From: Betaproteobacteria bacterium
GTDB taxonomy: Bacteria > Pseudomonadota > Gammaproteobacteria > Burkholderiales > Burkholderiaceae_C
Direction of reading: 5' to 3'
NCBI GenBank assembly: GCA_016868355.1
Contig: VGHB01000001.1
Span: forward strand, 62,001-126,000
Length of the DNA stretch: 64,000 bases
Part shown: piece by piece, positions 28,755-36,584 of the stretch
How positions within the stretch are numbered: the stretch's first letter is position 1
How the letters are laid out: each line of letters begins with the position of its first letter
The notes under the pieces: generated by a model
What the model saw: only the letters and a program-made list of their open reading frames with translations
Database searches by the model: none
Told to the model about the DNA's origin: nothing
Program-made: the position numbers and the translations under genes

Positions 28755-29453
28755 TCAAACATGCTCCTTTAGTGCATCGGCCAGGTCCGGCGCCCTCGGG
28801 TCGAGCCGTAGATTGCGCTCCACCTGCCCAATGTGGGACTCAGCCAAGCGCACCGCCACATCGGTCTGCCGCTGATCCAGCGCGTCCACGATAGCCTCGT
28901 GTTCGGCCGATGACTCGGCAGCCGACTGTGAGGACTGGTACATCAGCGAGATCAGGCGTGAGCGCGACAGCAGATCCGACTGCAGCTCTTCAAGCACCCG
29001 GTTACCGGTCATTCGGGCCAACAGGCTGTGAAAGTGTGCCAACAGGCGTGTGCGCTCAGCCACGTGATTCAGTGCAATGGCCTCACGTTCGGCCTTGAGG
29101 TGCGCACGCAATTCTGCGATCTGAGACCTGGAAATACGCTCAGCTAACAAACGCATCATGGCGCCCTCCAACATCTGCCGAAGTTCAAAGACCTGATGGG
29201 CCTCTTCAACGCTCGGCGTAGCCACGAATGCCCCACGCGCAGGCTCCAGGGTAACCAAGCGGTCTCGGCTGAGTTGATTGAGGGCCTGACGCACCACCGT
29301 GCGCGAGACCGCAAAGATGTCGGCCAAGCGCTGCTCGGCAAGCTTGGTGCCTGGCATCAGTCGCCCTTCCACGACAGCCGCCGTGATGGAGTCAACGATG
29401 CGATGGGTGGTGGTCGTGGCGGCGCCGCGTGGCATGGATACGGATTGATCCAT
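28755..29453 (-). CDS. GntR-family (FadR/FCD subfamily) transcriptional regulator
   Basis: A 232-residue repressor-like protein. Winged HTH about 15-80 (GTKLAEQRLADIFAVSRTVVRQALNQLSRDRLV) and an all-helical FCD ligand-binding domain about 90-215, with metal/ligand residues in the FHSLLARMTGNRVL and SAEHEAIVDALDQR segments. The family usually senses small carboxylates or intermediates and autoregulates. Its promoter carries a perfect CTGTATACAG palindrome. Its position between the NMT1 transporter operon and adenine deaminase makes it the candidate local regulator of the purine cluster. Confidence 0.93.
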   Translation of the reverse strand: MDQSVSMPRGAATTTTHRIVDSITAAVVEGRLMPGTKLAEQRLADIFAVSRTVVRQALNQLSRDRLVTLEPARGAFVATPSVEEAHQVFELRQMLEGAMMRLLAERISRSQIAELRAHLKAEREAIALNHVAERTRLLAHFHSLLARMTGNRVLEELQSDLLSRSRLISLMYQSSQSAAESSAEHEAIVDALDQRQTDVAVRLAESHIGQVERNLRLDPRAPDLADALKEHV

Positions 29454-29467
29454 AAGTGTGTTCTAAA

Positions 29468-29498
29468 CTGTATACAGATGCGAATACCCGCAGGTCTA
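29468..29498 (-). promoter_or_regulatory. gntR promoter with overlapping CTGTATACAG operator
   Basis: A perfect 10-bp palindrome CTGTATACAG (29468-29477) lies 14 bp upstream of the gntR ATG. It contains a -10-like TATACA (29474-29469 on the minus strand), with TAGACC 18 nt upstream (29498-29493) as a weak -35. TGTATACA-type palindromes are common FCD-GntR operators, so autorepression by occlusion is likely. Confidence 0.55.
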
Positions 29499-29544
29499 GG
29501 GTATCCCCTTGCACCAAACGCGCCAACCGGTGGCCCGGCGCTGG

Positions 29545-30621
29545 CTAGCCCCGCGCGCCAGCAGCAAAGTGCTCATCCAAGCGCTGCGCCCATTGCAGCT
29601 TGAGCGCCGGCGGTGCAAAGCTGGCCATCAAGCTGTTTCGCAGAAGTTGCCACATGTGCTGTGCACTCAGACTGGGGTGAGCCGCCAACAAAGCGGTGTA
29701 GTTCTCGTTTAGATAGCCACCAAAGTAAGCCGGGTCGTCGCTGTTGACGGTCACCACCAGCCCAGCGCGTAACAGCCCGGGCAGGTTATGGGCAGCTAGG
29801 CTCGGGAACACACACAGTTTGATGTTAGACAGCGGACACACCGTCAGCGGTATTCCCTCGCGAACCAAGCGCTGCACAAGATCAGGGTCCTCGGTACAGC
29901 GCACGCCATGGTCAATGCGCTGCGCTTTCAAAAGGTCCAGTGCAGCGGTGATGTAGGCTGCGGGGCCCTCTTCGCCTGCATGGGCTACCCGGTGCAGACC
30001 CAACTCGCCGGCACGCGCAAAGACCCTCGCAAATTTCTCGGGTGGGTGCCCAACTTCGGAGGAGTCCAGCCCAACACCTATAAAGTGATCGCGATAGGGC
30101 ATCGCCTCTTCCAAGGTTTGCAACGCAGCCTCTTCAGTGAGGTGGCGCAGAAAACACAGGATCAGCTCGGCACGCAAGCCCCATACCTGCTGTGCTTGGT
30201 CACAGGCACGCTTGAGGCCTTGGATCACCACGCCCATCGGCACGCCGCGCTGCGTATGGGTTTGTGGGTCAAAGAACAGCTCTGCACACACCACGCCTTC
30301 AGCAGCGGCCCGTTTTAGGTAGGCCCAAGCCATATCGTGGAAGTCCTGCTCGGTCAACAACACACTGGCTCCGGCGTAATACACATCCAAAAAACTTTGA
30401 AGGTCCTTGAAGGCATAGGCTGAGCGCAGTGCCTGCACACTAGGGTATGCGAGGGTGACCCCATTTCGAGCAGCCAAGTCAAAGATCAACTCAGGCTCCA
30501 ACGAGCCTTCAATGTGGATGTGCAGTTCGGCCTTGGGTGCCGTACGCACAAGAGCCACCAGCTCATCGGATTCGATGCGGCCGAAGTCGATCGGGCGGCT
30601 GGGGGTGTCAAAGGTGCTCAT
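29545..30621 (-). CDS. Adenine deaminase (adenosine deaminase-like fold)
   Basis: Deaminates adenine to hypoxanthine. The 358-residue TIM-barrel metalloenzyme has zinc ligands His34 and His36 (AELHIHIEGS), HAGEEGP near 210, and the late Asp pair NSDDPAYFGGY. The combination GVGLDSSEVGHPP, HAGEEGP and RIDHGVRCTEDPDLV matches the adenine-deaminase (ADE) branch rather than true adenosine deaminases, which carry different residues in these loops. The ATG at 30621 is used; an upstream in-frame TTG would add three residues. Adenosine deamination remains a possible alternative or side activity. It lies between the Rieske gene and gntR on the same strand. Confidence 0.87.
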   Translation of the reverse strand: MSTFDTPSRPIDFGRIESDELVALVRTAPKAELHIHIEGSLEPELIFDLAARNGVTLAYPSVQALRSAYAFKDLQSFLDVYYAGASVLLTEQDFHDMAWAYLKRAAAEGVVCAELFFDPQTHTQRGVPMGVVIQGLKRACDQAQQVWGLRAELILCFLRHLTEEAALQTLEEAMPYRDHFIGVGLDSSEVGHPPEKFARVFARAGELGLHRVAHAGEEGPAAYITAALDLLKAQRIDHGVRCTEDPDLVQRLVREGIPLTVCPLSNIKLCVFPSLAAHNLPGLLRAGLVVTVNSDDPAYFGGYLNENYTALLAAHPSLSAQHMWQLLRNSLMASFAPPALKLQWAQRLDEHFAAGARG

Positions 30622-30693
30622 GGCATTCAATCAAGTGCTCAGTGAAAAAATAAAGGGGCGATACCAACTGGGCTGCTTGACACCCACGGCCGC

Positions 30694-31659
30694 TCAGCAC
30701 ACACCAGCCCCAATGCCGCAAGCCTTGAGGTAGCGCCGATAGGCCGCGCTCAGTCGATCGGCAGCGGACATGGCCTCGCTACCGGAAAGCGGTAAGGCCT
30801 TGGGCTCTTGTGACTCGAGGATGGGCTGGTCCTGCGCAAAGATGGCGAGTTGGAAGTCGCGCAAAGCGTCGTCGGGGGTGTGTTCATCGGTCGTGTACTG
30901 GGCAAACCACAGCCGGCAGCTTCCATCGGTCTGAGGACAGGCCCAAATGACGTAGCTGTCTTGTGCCATGCTGGCCTGTTCGCCACGCTTGGTCAGCAGC
31001 GCTGCATATGGGCTGAGCACTTCATAGCGGTATTCCACCCACGCCCCATCCTGCGCGCTGGCTGAAGCGCGGGGCTGCCAGGCTCGGTAGCACTCGATGA
31101 CGGGGCGGCCACCATCGGTATGGCTGACTTCATAGCTGGGCACCTCCGGGTGGGCGGCATCGCCAAGCCACCCCTCATGCACATAGGCGAAGTGGGCGGT
31201 GTCCAGAAAGTTCTCCACGGCACGCGGGGCGCTTGTGGCCACGTCAAACGGCCCGTAGATGAGGCGCCGATCGGGCAAGCCCTTCAGGAGGGGCACCGGG
31301 TGCTGAGGCACCGCCAGGGCGGCCCAAACCAGTCCATGGGCCAGTTGCAGGCGATGGGCACATGCACGGCTTGAGTCTGGCGGTGTGAAACCGGGCTGCG
31401 CGGGGATGGCCACGCACTGGCCGTCTGCGCCGAAACGCCAGCCATGATAAGGACACTGCACAGATTGGCCCTGCACGCGCCCCATCGACAACCGTGCCCC
31501 GCGGTGGGGGCAGCGGTCGGTCAAAAGGGACAAATCACCACCAGCGGTTTTCCACAACACCAGACGTTCGCCCAGCAACTGCAGCGCCTGGGGGTCTGGC
31601 CCAACGTCCTCGACCCGGGCCACAGGCCACCACCAAGAGTGCTCAATCAACACAGACAC
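30694..31659 (-). CDS. Rieske-type non-haem iron oxygenase
   Basis: A 321-residue Rieske oxygenase alpha subunit. The [2Fe-2S] ligands are Cys50/His52 and Cys69/His72 (CPHRG...CPYHGW). The mononuclear iron site is NFLDTAHFAYVH, with Asn150, Asp153, His156 and His161. It resembles VanA-like demethylases and the HpxD group. In Klebsiella, HpxDE oxidises hypoxanthine, and Ndm enzymes N-demethylate methylxanthines, so a purine or methylpurine substrate is plausible from the neighbourhood but unproven. No reductase partner is nearby. The start is a GTG at 31659; another GTG at 31653 sits better behind AAGG. An intrinsic terminator ends 14 nt upstream. Confidence 0.88.
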   Translation of the reverse strand: MSVLIEHSWWWPVARVEDVGPDPQALQLLGERLVLWKTAGGDLSLLTDRCPHRGARLSMGRVQGQSVQCPYHGWRFGADGQCVAIPAQPGFTPPDSSRACAHRLQLAHGLVWAALAVPQHPVPLLKGLPDRRLIYGPFDVATSAPRAVENFLDTAHFAYVHEGWLGDAAHPEVPSYEVSHTDGGRPVIECYRAWQPRASASAQDGAWVEYRYEVLSPYAALLTKRGEQASMAQDSYVIWACPQTDGSCRLWFAQYTTDEHTPDDALRDFQLAIFAQDQPILESQEPKALPLSGSEAMSAADRLSAAYRRYLKACGIGAGVC

Positions 31660-31672
31660 CTTGCCAAAAGGT

Positions 31673-31711
31673 GAAAAAAAACGCCGCTCAGCATACGATG
31701 CATGGCGGCGT
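31673..31711 (-). terminator. Intrinsic terminator between the BMP lipoprotein gene and the Rieske gene
   Basis: Minus strand: ACGCCGC (31711-31705) pairs with GCGGCGT (31687-31681), with an inner GCAT/ATGC pairing, followed by eight consecutive T (31681-31674). It should end the nucleoside-importer transcript. The Rieske start codon is only 14 nt beyond, so Rieske expression would need readthrough or a promoter within the hairpin. Confidence 0.85.
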
Positions 31712-31762
31712 CATCTGGGGGCACACAGGGCCGACAGGCAGCCACTGTGCAAGCTTATGACA

Positions 31763-32902
31763 TCACTTGCCTGACGGCACCTTGCCCTCAACGCCCTTCA
31801 CATAGAAGTCGATCTTGTCGCGCCAGGCTTGATCGGCTTTTTGGTCCTTGGCCAGGCGTTCCTTGCCGGCGTTGTCGACGATGGGTCCTGTGAAGACTTC
31901 AAAGGATCCGTCCTTCATGCCTGCCTTGATTTCACCAACCTTTTTCTTGGCAGCCTCGGGGACTACGTCGTTGATCTTGATCAGGTCATTGAGGCCTTCC
32001 TTGACGCCCCAGACGGTGCGATCAGTCTTCCAGGTGCCGCCCTTAAGGTCCTCCATCGCCTTGATGTAGTACGGGCCCCAGTCCACGATGGCCGAGGCCA
32101 GGTGGGCCTTGGGCCCGAAGGCGCTCATGTCACTGTCCCAGCCAAAGGCGTACTTGCCGTTCTTTTCAGCCGTTTGGAGCACGGCTGTGGAATCAGTGTT
32201 TTGTAGCAGGACATCTGCCCCCTGGTTGATCAAACTCTGGGCAGCTTCGCTTTCTTTCGGTGGATCAAACCAGGTGTTCACCCATACCACCTTGGTCTTG
32301 ATCTTGGGGTTCACGCTCTGAGCGCCCAATGTAAAGGCGTTGATGTTGCGCAGGACTTCAGGGATAGGAAAGGAGCCCACAAAACCCAAGGTGTTGGACT
32401 TCGACATGGCCGCGGCAATCACGCCGGCCATATAGGTATCTTGGTAGAAGCTGGCATCGTAGATGCGCATGTTGGGCGCATCCTTGTAGCCGGTGGCGTG
32501 CTCGAACTTCACGTCCGGAAACTCACCGGCCACCTTAAGCATGGCGTCCATGTAGCCGAAGCTGGTGGCGAAAATGATCTTGTTACCCTGCTGCGCCAGG
32601 TCGCGAATCACGCGCTCCGCGTCGGCGCCCTCCGGCACCTTTTCGACGAACGTAGTCTTGACCGCGTCGCCGAACTTGGCCTCGACTGCCTTGCGGCCCA
32701 GATCGTGCGCAAAGGACCAGCCAGCGTCACCCACCGGGCCCACATAAATCCATGCGGCTTTGATTGGCTCGGGTTTGGCCGCAGCCGGTGCAGCAGCGGG
32801 CTTGGCCTCTTCCTTCTTGCCGCATCCGCTCAGAGCCAGGGTGGCCGATACCAGCGATAGTGCAGCTACTTGTATCAAGGTGCGCTTGGAACGCAGCGTC
32901 AT
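31763..32902 (-). CDS. BMP/PnrA-family nucleoside-binding lipoprotein
   Basis: Substrate-binding lipoprotein of a nucleoside ABC importer, 379 residues. The ATG at 32902 follows GGAG by six nt and begins a signal ending in lipobox LSGC (Cys27), then an Ala/Pro/Lys linker. The BMP domain follows: AAWIYVGPVGDAGWSFAHDLGR, FATSFGYMDAMLKVA, GFVGSFPIPEVLRNINAF and WDSDMSAFGPKAHLAS. Family members (PnrA/TmpC, BmpA) bind purine nucleosides. An upstream open extension of 131 residues is rejected. The gene is last in the ATPase-permease-permease-SBP set and is followed by a strong terminator. Confidence 0.94.
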   Translation of the reverse strand: MTLRSKRTLIQVAALSLVSATLALSGCGKKEEAKPAAAPAAAKPEPIKAAWIYVGPVGDAGWSFAHDLGRKAVEAKFGDAVKTTFVEKVPEGADAERVIRDLAQQGNKIIFATSFGYMDAMLKVAGEFPDVKFEHATGYKDAPNMRIYDASFYQDTYMAGVIAAAMSKSNTLGFVGSFPIPEVLRNINAFTLGAQSVNPKIKTKVVWVNTWFDPPKESEAAQSLINQGADVLLQNTDSTAVLQTAEKNGKYAFGWDSDMSAFGPKAHLASAIVDWGPYYIKAMEDLKGGTWKTDRTVWGVKEGLNDLIKINDVVPEAAKKKVGEIKAGMKDGSFEVFTGPIVDNAGKERLAKDQKADQAWRDKIDFYVKGVEGKVPSGK

Positions 32903-32964
32903 AAACGTCTCCGATGACAGGGTGGAACAGGAATGAACACAAACCTTGATTATGGAACCAAAAT

Positions 32965-33885
32965 TTATTGTCCAGGGTGAAAGGCGCGCCCCAAGGAAGC
33001 CGGCATGTTCACTCTCAGCCAATTGGCGTTGCGGGAAATCAACACCAGCACCAAGATGGTGCTTAGGTAGGGCAGCATGGCCAACAGTTGACTGGCGATT
33101 TGCACCCCCTGGCCCTGCAAGTGAAACTGCAGCATCGTGACGCCACCGAACAAATAGGCGCCAAACAACACGCGCACGGGACGCCAGGTGGCAAAAGTGG
33201 TCAAGGCCAATGCAATCCAACCGCGGCCAGCCACCAGACCCTCGACCCACATGGGCGCGTAGACCACCGACAGAAAAGCCCCTGCCAGCCCACACAAAGC
33301 GCCACCAGCCACCACCGCAGCGAGCCGAATCAGGCGTACGCGATAGCCCAAGGCGTGAGCCGATTCGGGTGACTCGCCAATCGAGCGCAACACAAGTCCC
33401 GAACGGGTCCGGTAGAGAAACCAGACGATGGCTGCTGTCATGGCCAGGGCCACATACGCCATCGGATGCTGCTGAAACAGCATCGGCCCGACAAACGGAA
33501 GCTCGCCGAGCACAGGTACCTCGTGCAGGGATCGGTCGGCCAGCTTTTTGCCCACCAGACCCACGCCCACAAACGCCGAAAACCCGGCGCCGAACAGCGA
33601 CAGGGCCAGACCGGTGGCGTATTGGTTCGTGTTGAGCCAGATGACCATGGCACCGAAGACCGCTGCCGCCGCTGCCCCGGCTGCAGCGCCGGCCGCGAAG
33701 GCAGCCACATCGCTGCCTGTGTGGAAAGCTACTGCGAAACCAGTGACCGCTGCCATCAGCATCAGCCCTTCAGCCCCGAGGTTAAGCACGCCCGCACGCT
33801 CATTGAGCAGCAGGCCCAGACCAGCCAGGGCCACCGGTGTACCCGAGGCGATGGCCGCAGCCAGCAACAGGGCCCATTCGTTCAT
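32965..33885 (-). CDS. Nucleoside ABC transporter permease 2 (YufQ/NupQ-like)
   Basis: A 306-residue inner-membrane permease of the BPD_transp_2 family, with about 8-9 hydrophobic helices. The N-terminal LLLNERAGVLNLGAEGLMLMAA is the signature seen in BMP-linked permeases and branched-chain-type importers. The ATG at 33885 overlaps the preceding permease stop as ATGA, so the longer open frame is not used. It pairs with permease 1 to form the translocation path for nucleosides bound by the BMP lipoprotein. Confidence 0.94.
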   Translation of the reverse strand: MNEWALLLAAAIASGTPVALAGLGLLLNERAGVLNLGAEGLMLMAAVTGFAVAFHTGSDVAAFAAGAAAGAAAAAVFGAMVIWLNTNQYATGLALSLFGAGFSAFVGVGLVGKKLADRSLHEVPVLGELPFVGPMLFQQHPMAYVALAMTAAIVWFLYRTRSGLVLRSIGESPESAHALGYRVRLIRLAAVVAGGALCGLAGAFLSVVYAPMWVEGLVAGRGWIALALTTFATWRPVRVLFGAYLFGGVTMLQFHLQGQGVQIASQLLAMLPYLSTILVLVLISRNANWLRVNMPASLGRAFHPGQ

Positions 33886-35045
33886 GACGGACTCTCGGCG
33901 GCTGTGGCGACCTGGGAAGACGACGGGCTGCGAGGCTTCCATCGAACGCGGTGCGTCACCAGGGTATCGCAGGCCAGCAGCAGGAACAGCAAGAGTCCTT
34001 GAAAGACGCCCGTCAGCGCGTTGGGCAGACCCATGCGCGATTGCGCCAACTCACCACCGATGAGCACCATTGACAGCAGCAGGCCGCCCACCAAAATGCC
34101 CGCCGGGTGCAGGCGCCCGACAAACGCCACAATGATGGCGGTGAAACCATAACCAGTGGACACATGGGGCGTCAATCGTTGTAGGGGGCCAGCCGCCTCC
34201 ATTGCACCGGCCAGCCCAGCCATCGCACCGGAAATCAACAGTGCGGCCCACAAGGCACGACGTTCCGAAAATCCGGCAAAACGCGCTGCCGCGGGTGCAA
34301 GGCCGCCCACTTGCAGCTGAAACCCCTGCCACGACCGAAACAGGAAGATCGCAAAACCGACCACCGCCAAGAGCGCCAACACGGAGCCTGCGTGCAAGCG
34401 GGTACCTCCCAACAGCGAGGGCAGCAGCATCGTGCCATCAAAGCTGGGGGTTTGCGGAAAGTTGAAGCCCTGGGGGTCCTTCCAGGGCCCGAAAACCAAG
34501 TAGTTCAGCAGCTGTTGCGCCACATAAACAAGCATCAGGCTGACCAGAATTTCGTTGGCGTTGTACCGATCCTTCAGCCAGGCGGTCAGCCCCGCCCAAG
34601 CCATGCCACCCAGCACCCCAGCTAGGAGCACCACGGGCGCGTAAAGACCACGGATGGCCGCCTCGGCTCCCGGGCCAGTGCCTGCGCTGCCCCCTGTTAC
34701 ACCGGGCAGTCCCAAGCCAGCCAACCAAAGTGCAGCGCCACTGGCACAGATGGCACCCAACAGGAATTGGCCTTCGGCCCCGATGTTCCACACATTGCTG
34801 CGGTAGCACACGGCCAGGCCCAATGCGCACAAAACCAGCGGAGTAGCCTTGAGCAGCACCTCACCGATCAAGCGCAAATTGGCCAAAGGCTCCACAAAAA
34901 ACATGGACAGGCCCCTCATCGGGTCTTTGCCCAACAAGGCGAACAACGTCCCGGCCAACACCGTGGTCAGAAACAGTGCCATAAAGGGCGAAGCCCAGGT
35001 CATCACTACCGAAGGCTGAGAGCGTCGCTCAAGGTGCAGGCTCAT
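33882..35045 (-). CDS. Nucleoside ABC transporter permease 1 (YufP/NupP-like)
   Basis: A 387-residue permease with about ten hydrophobic helices, including the conserved CYRSNVWNIGAEGQFLLGAI motif near residue 90 that marks this subfamily. The ATG at 35045 (MSLHLERRSQ) overlaps the ATPase stop as ATGA. Its downstream end overlaps permease 2 in the same way, so ATPase and both permeases appear translationally coupled. Confidence 0.94.
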   Translation of the reverse strand: MSLHLERRSQPSVVMTWASPFMALFLTTVLAGTLFALLGKDPMRGLSMFFVEPLANLRLIGEVLLKATPLVLCALGLAVCYRSNVWNIGAEGQFLLGAICASGAALWLAGLGLPGVTGGSAGTGPGAEAAIRGLYAPVVLLAGVLGGMAWAGLTAWLKDRYNANEILVSLMLVYVAQQLLNYLVFGPWKDPQGFNFPQTPSFDGTMLLPSLLGGTRLHAGSVLALLAVVGFAIFLFRSWQGFQLQVGGLAPAAARFAGFSERRALWAALLISGAMAGLAGAMEAAGPLQRLTPHVSTGYGFTAIIVAFVGRLHPAGILVGGLLLSMVLIGGELAQSRMGLPNALTGVFQGLLLFLLLACDTLVTHRVRWKPRSPSSSQVATAAESPS

Positions 35046-36568
35046 GCGCGCTCCCAAAGGCCTGACATCCACTGCCCGATTCGCTCGGTCGTGGCCTGCG
35101 CCCTGGGCATCGGGGGCGACAGTTGGCCTTTGCTCATCACAACAAGGCGATCGGCCAGCTCAAGTAACTCATCGAGTTCTTCGGAAATCACCAACACTGC
35201 GGTTCCAGCATCGCGAAGCGCCAACAAAGCTGCACGGATCTGCACTGTGGCGCCCACATCCACACCCCACGTGGGCTGGGCCACGATCAAGACATCGGGC
35301 CGCGCATCGATTTCCCGCCCAACGATGAACTTCTGAAGGTTGCCACCCGACAGCGACTGGGCCAGCGAATCGGGACCTCCGGTGCGCACGTCGTAGCGAT
35401 CAATCAAACTGGCCGCAAGCGCCTTCATACGGCCTCTGTTGATCCACCACCCCCGCTCCACGGGCTCGGACCGGGTCAGCAAGGTGTTCTGCGCCAAGCT
35501 CATGCTGGGTACAGCACCCCGCCCCAAGCGCTCTTCAGGAATGAAGTGCAGACCTAGACGCCGACGCTGTGCCGCAGAAAAACGGCTGATGTCGGTGCGG
35601 TGCAGTTCAATCGTCCCTGGCTGAGCCCGACGGTCTTCACCGGACAGGCAGGCCAGCAGCTCACGCTGGCCGTTGCCAGAGACCCCAGCCACGCCCAGAA
35701 TCTCGCCAGCGTGCACCTGCAGTTTGATCCCCTGAAGATCAGTGCCGAATGGGTCGTCGCGCGGCACGCTCAAACCCCGTACCGTCAGCGCGGGTGCTCC
35801 GGCCGCCTGGGTGCGGTGCTGCAGCTGCAACGGATCGCTGCCGATCATCAGGCGCGACAGTGACGCCTCGCTTTCAAGACGCGGGTCGCACCTACCGGTC
35901 ACACGACCACCGCGTAAAACAGTGCAGGCGGTGCACAGGGCCCGAATCTCATGCAACTTATGGCTGATGTAGACAATGCTGCAACCCTGTGCGGCCAAGC
36001 GCCTTAGCACGTCGAACAGGCGCTCCACTGCAGAAGGCGTAAGCACCGAAGTGGGTTCATCCAAGATAAGCAGTTGGGGCTCTCCTAGGAGGGCCCGGAT
36101 AATTTCGACCCGCTGACGCTCACCCACACTCAAGGTATGCACCGGCCGTTGAGGTTCGACCTCTAGACCATAGGCTGCCGCCTTTTCGGCGATGCGTTGC
36201 GCCACATCGCCCAAGCTGACTTCAGAGCCCAGCCCTAAGCACACGTTCTCCGCCACGCTCAGGGTGTCAAACAGGCTGAAGTGCTGGAACACCATGCTGA
36301 TGCCCAAGGCTCGGGCCTGTTGCGGGCCTCGAATGTCCACCGCTTGGCCATTGAACTGCACCTGGCCCGCATCAGGGAGCACAGCACCATAGATGATCTT
36401 CATCAAAGTGCTCTTCCCGGCGCCATTTTCGCCCAACAGGGCGTGGATTTCGCCAGCCTGCACCGTCAGATCGATGCGATCGTTGGCCACTACAGATGGG
36501 TAACGCTTGGTGATACCGCGCAAACACAAGCGCGGCACAGCGGACAGCATGGGGTGCGCGGTAGCCAT
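35042..36568 (-). CDS. Nucleoside ABC transporter ATP-binding protein (double NBD, YufO/NupO-like)
   Basis: A 508-residue protein with two fused ABC domains, as in sugar and nucleoside importers. Domain 1 (about 12-240) has Walker A GENGAGKST, signature LSVGERQRVEI and Walker B LLILDEPTSVLTP. Domain 2 (about 260-500) has a degenerate Walker A GVSGNGQREL, signature LSGGNLQKFIVGRE and a Walker B-like VLIVAQPTWGVDVGA. The degenerate second site is typical of this family. It starts 16 bp after guanine deaminase, so the deaminase and importer may share a transcript. Confidence 0.95.
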   Translation of the reverse strand: MATAHPMLSAVPRLCLRGITKRYPSVVANDRIDLTVQAGEIHALLGENGAGKSTLMKIIYGAVLPDAGQVQFNGQAVDIRGPQQARALGISMVFQHFSLFDTLSVAENVCLGLGSEVSLGDVAQRIAEKAAAYGLEVEPQRPVHTLSVGERQRVEIIRALLGEPQLLILDEPTSVLTPSAVERLFDVLRRLAAQGCSIVYISHKLHEIRALCTACTVLRGGRVTGRCDPRLESEASLSRLMIGSDPLQLQHRTQAAGAPALTVRGLSVPRDDPFGTDLQGIKLQVHAGEILGVAGVSGNGQRELLACLSGEDRRAQPGTIELHRTDISRFSAAQRRRLGLHFIPEERLGRGAVPSMSLAQNTLLTRSEPVERGWWINRGRMKALAASLIDRYDVRTGGPDSLAQSLSGGNLQKFIVGREIDARPDVLIVAQPTWGVDVGATVQIRAALLALRDAGTAVLVISEELDELLELADRLVVMSKGQLSPPMPRAQATTERIGQWMSGLWERA

Positions 36569-36584
36569 GTCAAGCTATGGTAGT

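Noticed and set aside
32903-33295. A 131-residue N-terminal extension of the BMP lipoprotein
   Set aside because: A lipoprotein signal and a strong Shine-Dalgarno mark ATG 32902; the extension overlaps the permease gene.
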